From Bacteroidota bacterium (GTDB taxonomy: Bacteria; Bacteroidota; Ignavibacteria; Palsa-1295), in the NCBI GenBank assembly GCA_018266755.1, contig JAFDZW010000002.1, forward strand, positions 124,001 to 188,000: DNA of 64,000 bases, in the 5' to 3' direction. The notes under the pieces were generated by a model. It did no database searches and was not told the DNA's origin. It was given only the letters and a program-made list of their open reading frames with translations. The position numbers were made by a program, and so were the translations under genes. Positions 58,545 to 64,000 of the stretch are shown one piece after another. Numbering within the stretch: the stretch's first letter is position 1; each line of letters starts with the position of its first letter.

Positions 58545-59633
58545 CTATTTCCTCTCGGTGGCAACAATACGATCGATCACGTCATGCAGTCGTCTTAATT
58601 CCGAACGGCCCCGGTTATTCTTCCCGAGCGTGCAGATCGTCACGATTACCATATCGAGGTCAGGGATGACACATAGCAATTGTCCGCCATACCCGCTGGC
58701 GAAATATACCTGATGTCCGTGCGACTGGCGACGCCACCAATAATACCCGTATCCATTCACGTGCGGCGCGACGTCCCAGTGCGCAAGTTCGGCGTGTTTT
58801 TGCCATGACTCATCGATCCACTCGGAGGGGAGAAGTTGCCGGCCACCGGCGACACCGTGATGAAGATATAATTCGCCGAGCCTCAGGGCGTCCGTCGCCG
58901 TACACCACAATTCGGATCCACCCAGCGATCGTCCTTCTGGGTCGGTTGCCCAGCGCACGACATGAATTCCGGCGGGGATGAACAACGCGGTATCGGCAAA
59001 CGTCCGGATATCCGTCTTCACGCATCGTGAAAGAGCGACACCGAACATGTGCGCTGCGCCGGTACAATAGTTGAATGTATCACCCGGTTCGGTCTCGAAC
59101 GGAAGATCAATCATGAATCGTACGGGATCGCTCGCTGAGCAATACTCGTCGATGATCGGACCGAACTCATGGTAGCGAAACCCTGCCTGCATTTGCATTA
59201 ATTGGCGAAGGCTGAGCAGCTTGCGCAACGAATCGTCTTCACGAAGATCGGCGAGCGCTTCGGAGTCTTCGGGCGATTCGTGAAACCACACATTCTTTGC
59301 CAAACGATCGGGTATGCCGTACTCCGGCATAATCGTTAGAAACGGAGTATCAAGATCGGGGAGCAACCCACGAAGCCTCGCTGCGCCGGCGATCGACGAA
59401 ACGAAGGTCTTCGTCATCGATTTCACATTGAATGGTGTCTGAGATGTCGCTCCATGAAAATACTCCTGGCACCGAACGGAGTCATGACGTTCGACAATGA
59501 ACGCGGCAAGCGACGGGATCTGCTTCCCGGCTTCACGAACCAGGCGATCCGTTGGTGTTTGTCCGTTCGCTGGATGAGTGCTGCCGAGCAGCAGGAGTAC
59601 GATCAGACCGACAACCCGTTGCATTCGTCCCAT
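58545..59633 (-). CDS. Beta-lactamase family (class C-like) serine hydrolase, exported
   Basis: 362 aa from the ATG at 59631-59633 (MGRMQRVVGLIVLLLL) with a signal peptide ending ANGQ. An alternative ATG is three codons downstream. The catalytic SxxK is VKSMTK, and the tyrosine motif is YCTGAAH rather than the usual YSN. The family covers D-alanyl-D-alanine peptidases, esterases and 6-aminohexanoate-hydrolase-like enzymes. With the signal it should be periplasmic. The frame continues upstream through the tRNA gene, which rules out a longer start. Confidence 0.85.
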   Translation of the reverse strand: MGRMQRVVGLIVLLLLGSTHPANGQTPTDRLVREAGKQIPSLAAFIVERHDSVRCQEYFHGATSQTPFNVKSMTKTFVSSIAGAARLRGLLPDLDTPFLTIMPEYGIPDRLAKNVWFHESPEDSEALADLREDDSLRKLLSLRQLMQMQAGFRYHEFGPIIDEYCSASDPVRFMIDLPFETEPGDTFNYCTGAAHMFGVALSRCVKTDIRTFADTALFIPAGIHVVRWATDPEGRSLGGSELWCTATDALRLGELYLHHGVAGGRQLLPSEWIDESWQKHAELAHWDVAPHVNGYGYYWWRRQSHGHQVYFASGYGGQLLCVIPDLDMVIVTICTLGKNNRGRSELRRLHDVIDRIVATERK

Positions 59634-59685
59634 TGGTAGAAACGCACTATTGATAATAGAAGAACATCGGCGGGTACAAACGACA

Positions 59686-59712
59686 AACGCCGAAGGCGTT
59701 GCCTCCGGCGTT
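59686..59712 (-). terminator. Terminator of tRNA-Val
   Basis: On the minus strand AACGCCGGAGGC pairs with GCCTTCGGCGTT (12-bp stem, one G-U pair, AAC loop) and is followed by TGTCGTTTG. It lies 34 bases past the CCA end of the tRNA. Confidence 0.75.
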
Positions 59713-59746
59713 CTGAAATTCGGCATGTACCGTTCGGAATTCGAAC

Positions 59747-59823
59747 TGGTGGGCAATACAGGATTCGAACCTGTGACCTTTTCCATGTCAAGGAAACGCG
59801 CTAACCAACTGCGCCAATTGCCC
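59747..59823 (-). tRNA. tRNA-Val(GAC)
   Basis: Complete cloverleaf on the minus strand: acceptor GGGCAAT/ATTGCCC, D arm GCGC/GCGC, anticodon stem TTTCC/GGAAA with loop TTGACAT (anticodon GAC), T arm ACAGG-TTCGAAT-CCTGT. The 3' CCA is encoded. 77 nt including CCA. No other tRNA is adjacent. Confidence 0.95.
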
Positions 59824-59874
59824 GAGTCGGGACGCCTTCAACAGCCCCGTCGCAAAGCAGGTTCCGAGCCGGAG

Positions 59875-60180
59875 TTATCCGATGCGCTTGGTAAGTGTAC
59901 GGATCGTCTGTCGATCTTCGAGGCAGTCGCTAATGGCGATCACGAGTTCGCGGGTGTGCTCGTCGTAGTTATCTTCGAGGTTATCGAAGCTCTCGTTGTT
60001 GAAGCACTCATAGACCTCGACAAAGGCGTTGGCCTTCTCGTCGGAGGCGTAGACCGATACCTCGATCCCGCTCTGGGTTTCGTTGACCGCCCGGACAAAC
60101 TGCTCGACAAGGTGCTGATACTGCACGATCTTGTCCAGCTTCACCGGATAGGAAATCGTTACAATGACGGTTGCTGACAT
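59875..60180 (-). CDS. Antibiotic-biosynthesis-monooxygenase-like (ABM fold) protein
   Basis: 101 aa. The ferredoxin-like dimeric alpha/beta barrel pattern (VIVTISYPVKLDKIVQYQHL ... GIEVSVYASDEKANAFVEVYEC ... ELVIAISDCLE) fits the ABM superfamily, which contains oxygenases, haem-degrading enzymes and binding proteins. No cofactor-specific residues stand out. It is upstream of the tRNA on the same strand and divergent from the membrane protease; 51 bases separate its stop from the tRNA 5' end. Confidence 0.65.
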   Translation of the reverse strand: MSATVIVTISYPVKLDKIVQYQHLVEQFVRAVNETQSGIEVSVYASDEKANAFVEVYECFNNESFDNLEDNYDEHTRELVIAISDCLEDRQTIRTLTKRIG

Positions 60181-60317
60181 TCTTCGTAATTAAGATAATC
60201 CGTGCAAAGTTACGTCAGAAATTTGCGCGGCCCACGAAGTCCGGCTGTTCGGGATGACGGGCGATCACCATCGAAATAACCCGTCGCGAACTTACTCGTT
60301 GGGTAAACGCTTCCACT

Positions 60318-62528
60318 ATGCGCGAGACCATGATCTACCATTCCGTGCTTCGTCGCCAACTCCCCGGCATCGTGCTCGCTACGATGGCCGATGTCGCGCT
60401 CATCGCCTTAGGCAGCCCGCTGTTTCGGACGCTCGGATTTGAATATTCGGCACTGTCGGCACTCGTGCTGAGCATGATCGTCCCGTTCGCAGCGGCCACA
60501 GAGATCGATCACGATCGCCTGACCGATCGGCATGCATGGCAAGCACTCGGCGCCGTTGCAGTGTTGTATTCGCTGCTCCCATTATTGGTTTCGCTTGTGT
60601 CGCTTGTTGCCATTGCGAACTGCGCGTTTACCGATGGTCTGTTGTTCTATCTCGAGATCGTCCCCTTGACAGTGCTCGTCGGCATGCTTATCGGCATACT
60701 CTGCGCCGTATACATCGCACGGTTGTGGCTACGGCGACTCGCCATCGTACTTATCTGGGTTGTCACACTTGGATTGGGATTCGTCCCAGGATACCGAACA
60801 TCACAGATATATTCGCTGAGTTGGCAGTATGGCTTCTTCCCCGGTTTTGTTTGGGACGAATACATCCGCATTCGTCCGCAATACTGGGCGACACGAATAC
60901 ACGATCTGGTGTATCCCATTTTCTTTCTGTTGCTCGCTCTACGGGCACAATCGAAACACTGGTGGCCCATGGCAGTACTGGCGGTGGTCGTTGCTCTCTT
61001 CGTCATGGTTGGGAATACAAGCACCCCGAGCGCAAACATTGCGGTAGTCAGGGAAGACGGGAAGCGGACCGCACCGCTCACTCACACAGAAACCATTGGG
61101 AATGTACGAGTCCATTATTCGGCCTCTGCATTTACCGACGACGAGGCAGAGTATTTGCGTGCCGAAATCAGACATGCGCAAGAGGAGATCGAAGCATATC
61201 TGCACCTGCCACACCCATCGACACCACTCGATATCTATATCTATGACTCCGTCGACGATATGGATGAATATGTCGGGACTCGTTCGGCGAGCATCTCGAA
61301 ACCGTGGCAAGCTACACTATACATCGCACGGGAAAATCTGCGTTCGCTCAAGCACGAGCTTACCCATGTGATGCTCGCATCGTACGGGAGATTTCCGTTC
61401 GATGTGAGTTATAGTACCGGACTCACGGAAGGTGTCGCCGAAGCGACTGCACCGGAGTTCGATGGCATCCACTCGCTCGACGAACTCGCCGCCTCGATCC
61501 TCGAGATGCATTATGGCGACGGCGTTACCGGAATTATGGCCTTTACGGGTTTCGCATCCAATGCCTCGAGCAATAGTTATGTGCTCGCAGGGTCGTTCTC
61601 GTCCTATCTCATCCGCCGCTACGGGCCGCAGAAGTATCTCGATTGCTACACGACCCGCGACTTCGAACGATGTTTCGGCAAATCGCTCGAAGCGCTCGAT
61701 GCCGAATGGAAGAACGACATCCTGAAGCAGCCGCAAACGTTCAGCCCGTTCGATAGTGTGCGCCTTCGCTACTACTTCGATCGTCGCTCCATCATTGCCG
61801 ATCCATGTTTGCGACGAATCGGCACGCTGATGCACAACGCCCGGCTCGCATCGTCGGCAGATCGGTATCACGAGGCCGACAGCATCTATGCTGCAGTGTT
61901 GCACAAAGCTGACCGCTCCGATGCACTTTCTGGAAGAGTATATTCGTTGATGCGGCTCGGCGACTTTGCTGCAGCACTCGCCGTGCTCGATACTACCAAC
62001 CCTGGCTCGCACGACCGTATGCTTGTACCCCAGCATGTCCTGCGCGGCGACTTAGTATTCATTACAACGCGCGATACCGCTGCTGCTATGCGCGAATGGA
62101 GAATCGCCGCAGCATTACAACTCGGCAGCGACCAATTTCTGAACGCAATGGCGCGTTTGTGGTGCATAGGCGGTGCCCGCGATCTCGATTCAGTTATCTC
62201 TCGTTTGAAAGAAGCATATCGCGACGGTCACCCATTCTCTGTTGGTGGCAAGAGAGGGCTCTTGCTGCCGAGAAACGACAGCGACACACTGTTTCTGATT
62301 GGGAGGTCGTATCTGCGATCGCGACAGTTTGCCTCGGAGGGCCGATTACGCCATCAGGCGAGCGAGCTCTTTCGATGTGTTGTATTGCTCGGGGAGTATA
62401 GACGATCGCATCAAAGTGCTGAACTCGAACTGTTCACACGGTTGACAACCGAACTATCGAATCGGCTCGATGCTGTCTTTCATACTTCGCTCTCGGCATC
62501 AACTTCAGAGATCAAGACGGTGCCATAG
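60318..62528 (+). CDS. Membrane-anchored HExxH (gluzincin-type) metalloprotease
   Basis: 736 aa. An N-terminal module of about seven hydrophobic segments (residues 15-235) is followed by a periplasmic zinc peptidase domain (about 260-470) with the motif HELTH (H346, E347, H350) and E371/E375 in GLTEGVAEA as the third ligand side. This matches the peptidase-MA-like layout. The C-terminal about 260 residues are helical repeats (TPR-like pairs around 505-640). Substrate unknown. An alternative start is Met5 (60330). The last 49 bases overlap the convergent yigZ-like gene. Confidence 0.78.
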   Translation: MRETMIYHSVLRRQLPGIVLATMADVALIALGSPLFRTLGFEYSALSALVLSMIVPFAAATEIDHDRLTDRHAWQALGAVAVLYSLLPLLVSLVSLVAIANCAFTDGLLFYLEIVPLTVLVGMLIGILCAVYIARLWLRRLAIVLIWVVTLGLGFVPGYRTSQIYSLSWQYGFFPGFVWDEYIRIRPQYWATRIHDLVYPIFFLLLALRAQSKHWWPMAVLAVVVALFVMVGNTSTPSANIAVVREDGKRTAPLTHTETIGNVRVHYSASAFTDDEAEYLRAEIRHAQEEIEAYLHLPHPSTPLDIYIYDSVDDMDEYVGTRSASISKPWQATLYIARENLRSLKHELTHVMLASYGRFPFDVSYSTGLTEGVAEATAPEFDGIHSLDELAASILEMHYGDGVTGIMAFTGFASNASSNSYVLAGSFSSYLIRRYGPQKYLDCYTTRDFERCFGKSLEALDAEWKNDILKQPQTFSPFDSVRLRYYFDRRSIIADPCLRRIGTLMHNARLASSADRYHEADSIYAAVLHKADRSDALSGRVYSLMRLGDFAAALAVLDTTNPGSHDRMLVPQHVLRGDLVFITTRDTAAAMREWRIAAALQLGSDQFLNAMARLWCIGGARDLDSVISRLKEAYRDGHPFSVGGKRGLLLPRNDSDTLFLIGRSYLRSRQFASEGRLRHQASELFRCVVLLGEYRRSHQSAELELFTRLTTELSNRLDAVFHTSLSASTSEIKTVP

Positions 62529-63118
62529 AACGCAGCCTCGAGATCCGCTTTGAATGACGACGCAATTCCTTTACGGACCGACACGCGAACGGTGATGTTC
62601 TCGCCGAACTCCGCAGATCGCGCAGCGATCTCATATTTGGCGAGGAATCGTTCAAGTGCGGAGTGCAGATCGTACGAGCACACGATCTCAAACTGCCGAA
62701 GGAGCAGAATTTCCGTTCGCTGCGAATGGGCAACCGCCGACGACGCCGCCTCGCTATATGAGCGAACCAGCCCGCCGGTGCCGAGTTTCGTCCCGCCGAA
62801 ATAACGCGTCACAACACATAGAATATTCGTGAGCCCTGCACCCGCAAGCACCTGCAGAATGGGTTTTCCAGCGGTGCCGGAAGGCTCACCGTCGTCGGCC
62901 GCACGTGTAAGCTCGCCGCGAATCCCGAGGCGATACGCGTAACAGTGGTGCGTGGCATCGTAGAACTCCTTGCGGATACGCTCGAGATGGTCGTCTGCTT
63001 CTTCTTTGGACGAAACGGGGATCAGATCGGCAATGAATCGGGACGAACGTTCTTTGAGCTCGCGCGCACGCAGCGGTGCGGCGATGGTGACGTAGGAGTC
63101 GGTCTCGTTCGGGTTCAT
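62480..63118 (-). CDS. YigZ/IMPACT-family protein
   Basis: 212 aa from the ATG at 63116-63118 (MNPNETDSYVTIAAPLRAREL); four codons of frame precede it. The IMPACT core is complete (EFYDATHHCYAYRLG, DDGEPSGTAGKPIL, VTRYFGGTKLGTGGLVRSY), with a C-terminal DUF1949-like domain. In other bacteria the family is linked to the ribosome/translation stress response. Divergent from bshA. The 3' end overlaps the metalloprotease gene tail-to-tail by 49 bases, an unusual arrangement. Confidence 0.95.
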   Translation of the reverse strand: MNPNETDSYVTIAAPLRARELKERSSRFIADLIPVSSKEEADDHLERIRKEFYDATHHCYAYRLGIRGELTRAADDGEPSGTAGKPILQVLAGAGLTNILCVVTRYFGGTKLGTGGLVRSYSEAASSAVAHSQRTEILLLRQFEIVCSYDLHSALERFLAKYEIAARSAEFGENITVRVSVRKGIASSFKADLEAAFYGTVLISEVDAESEV

Positions 63119-63143
63119 CGAAGGATGCAAACAAGATTATGCG

Positions 63144-63151
63144 TACTTTTG
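63144..63151 (+). promoter_or_regulatory. Putative -7 element of bshA
   Basis: TACTTTTG matches the TAnnTTTG consensus and lies about 45 bases before the bshA start in the divergent promoter region shared with yigZ. Confidence 0.4.
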
Positions 63152-63195
63152 ACCGCGAAGATTGTTAAACACCCGAACGTATTGTTATTGCGGCT

Positions 63196-64000
63196 ATGAA
63201 CATTGGCATCACATGTTATCCGACCTACGGCGGCTCCGGCATTGTGGCAACGGAGCTCGGCAAATCGCTTGCACAACGAGGGCATAAAGTACACTTCATC
63301 ACGTATGCACTGCCGATGCGCCTGACTGGTATCGGTACCGTCGGCGACGCAGCATATATCGATAACATTTTCTACCACGAGGTGGAAATGTCCACCTATC
63401 CCCTCTTCGAGTTTCCGATGTACGAACTCGCGCTTGCGAGCAAGATGGTCGAAGTAGCTCGCTATGAGAAGCTCGACCTGATCCATGCACACTACGCTAT
63501 CCCGCACGCAACGAGCGCGTATCTGGCGAAACAAATCCTCGGCGGCGACCTCAAGATCGTCACTACGCTGCACGGCACTGACATCACGCTCGTCGGGCAG
63601 GAACCGAGCTTCGAACCGTTGATGAAATTCTCGATCGAAGCATCCGACATCGTGACATCGGTCTCCGAATTTCTCAAACGCGAGACGATCGAGAATTACG
63701 GCATCCGCAAAGACGTCATTGCCATCCCGAACTTCGTCGATACCGAAATCTTCCGCCCGATCCCGACCGCGAAGAACCTGCGTCGCATGCTCGCACCGAA
63801 CGCCGAGAAAGTATTGGTTCATGTGTCGAATTTCCGTGCGGTCAAACGTGTCAGCGATGCCATCAAGGCGTTCAAGCTGGTGCTCGACCGTGGTGTGAAA
63901 GCCAAGTTCTTGCTCGTTGGCGACGGGCCGGACCGCGCCGAGTGCGAATCGCTCGCCCGCCAGCTCGGCATCTGGAATCACACCCGATTCCTCGGTAAGC
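63196..64000 (+). CDS. bshA: N-acetyl-alpha-D-glucosaminyl L-malate synthase BshA (partial)
   Basis: First step of bacillithiol synthesis: transfer of GlcNAc from UDP-GlcNAc to L-malate. The first 268 codons are visible and the frame runs off the window end. GT4-family N-terminal half: MNIGITCYPTYGGSGIVATELG, HAHYAIPHATSAYLAK, TTLHGTDITLVG, SEFLKRETIENYG and the BshA-typical HVSNFRAVKRVSDAI, then LLVGDGPDR. An ATG start at 63196. It points to bacillithiol as the low-molecular-weight thiol, in line with the OsmC protein at 5573. Confidence 0.95.
   Translation, partial: MNIGITCYPTYGGSGIVATELGKSLAQRGHKVHFITYALPMRLTGIGTVGDAAYIDNIFYHEVEMSTYPLFEFPMYELALASKMVEVARYEKLDLIHAHYAIPHATSAYLAKQILGGDLKIVTTLHGTDITLVGQEPSFEPLMKFSIEASDIVTSVSEFLKRETIENYGIRKDVIAIPNFVDTEIFRPIPTAKNLRRMLAPNAEKVLVHVSNFRAVKRVSDAIKAFKLVLDRGVKAKFLLVGDGPDRAECESLARQLGIWNHTRFLGK

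Noticed and set aside
59634-59786. Longer N-terminus for the beta-lactamase-fold protein
   Set aside because: The extended frame would start inside the tRNA-Val gene and would bury the signal peptide.
1-64000. Prophage, integrative element or insertion sequence
   Set aside because: No integrase, transposase, phage structural gene or att-like duplication was seen; the single tRNA has no integrase beside it.

Overview
The window looks like chromosome from a member of the Bacteroidota/Chlorobiota superphylum, in the general direction of Ignavibacteria or Kapaibacteria-like lineages. This placement is an inference from gene content. Six proteins end in type-IX-secretion (T9SS, 'Por') C-terminal sorting domains. 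Several starts are preceded by the Bacteroidota-type -7 element TAnnTTTG. There is an ATP-type PEP carboxykinase and a BshA-type bacillithiol glycosyltransferase. Intergenic regions carry several families of short dispersed palindromes. No T9SS machinery, rRNA, prophage, insertion sequence or CRISPR array is visible; there is one tRNA.

Layout. 0-4.4 kb: a gene tail, ftsK and comB. 4.5-7.8 kb: PD40 propeller protein, OsmC, a lipoprotein and an NTF2-like protein. 7.3-11.7 kb: a leftward operon built around a membrane-domain/GMC-oxidoreductase fusion. 12-19.7 kb: two large T9SS beta-propeller proteins flanking an lpdA / haloacid-dehalogenase / SRPBCC operon. 20.3-26.1 kb: SulP transporter, HEAT protein, LamG lipoprotein, TylF-like methyltransferase and a His-rich multipass membrane protein. 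26.2-29.1 kb: a 957-residue T9SS protein whose coding sequence contains a dispersed repeat. 29.1-29.8 kb: a repeat-filled gap. 29.8-37.3 kb: S1-domain protein, beta-barrel, Tat/Rieske/T9SS protein, a Cys-motif protein with a barrel, and pckA. 37.3-39.1 kb: a small regulon with a winged-helix regulator and two copies of a palindromic site. 39-48.3 kb: PNGase-F-like T9SS protein, ABC exporter, NtrC-type regulator, TPR protein and pyruvate kinase. 48.5-49.8 kb: a T9SS protein with a His/Asp tandem repeat. 50-57.7 kb: an eight-gene ulosonic-acid-like locus. 57.7-64 kb: fatty-acid-hydroxylase-family protein, beta-lactamase-fold hydrolase, tRNA-Val, ABM protein, membrane metalloprotease, YigZ and the start of bshA.

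The strongest candidate for an undescribed system is the 50-57.7 kb locus. It combines a GT-B transferase-like protein, an SpsF-type cytidylyltransferase, a split transketolase, a GSA-type aminotransferase, an SDR, a KdsC-like phosphatase and a short NeuB-like synthase. This resembles a nonulosonic acid pathway, but the usual sugar-nucleotide front end (NeuC, PseB/C or LegB/C type enzymes) is absent and a transketolase is present instead. Runners-up are the membrane-GMC oxidase operon, the Tat-exported Rieske protein with a T9SS tail, and the dispersed repeats that have entered at least two coding sequences.
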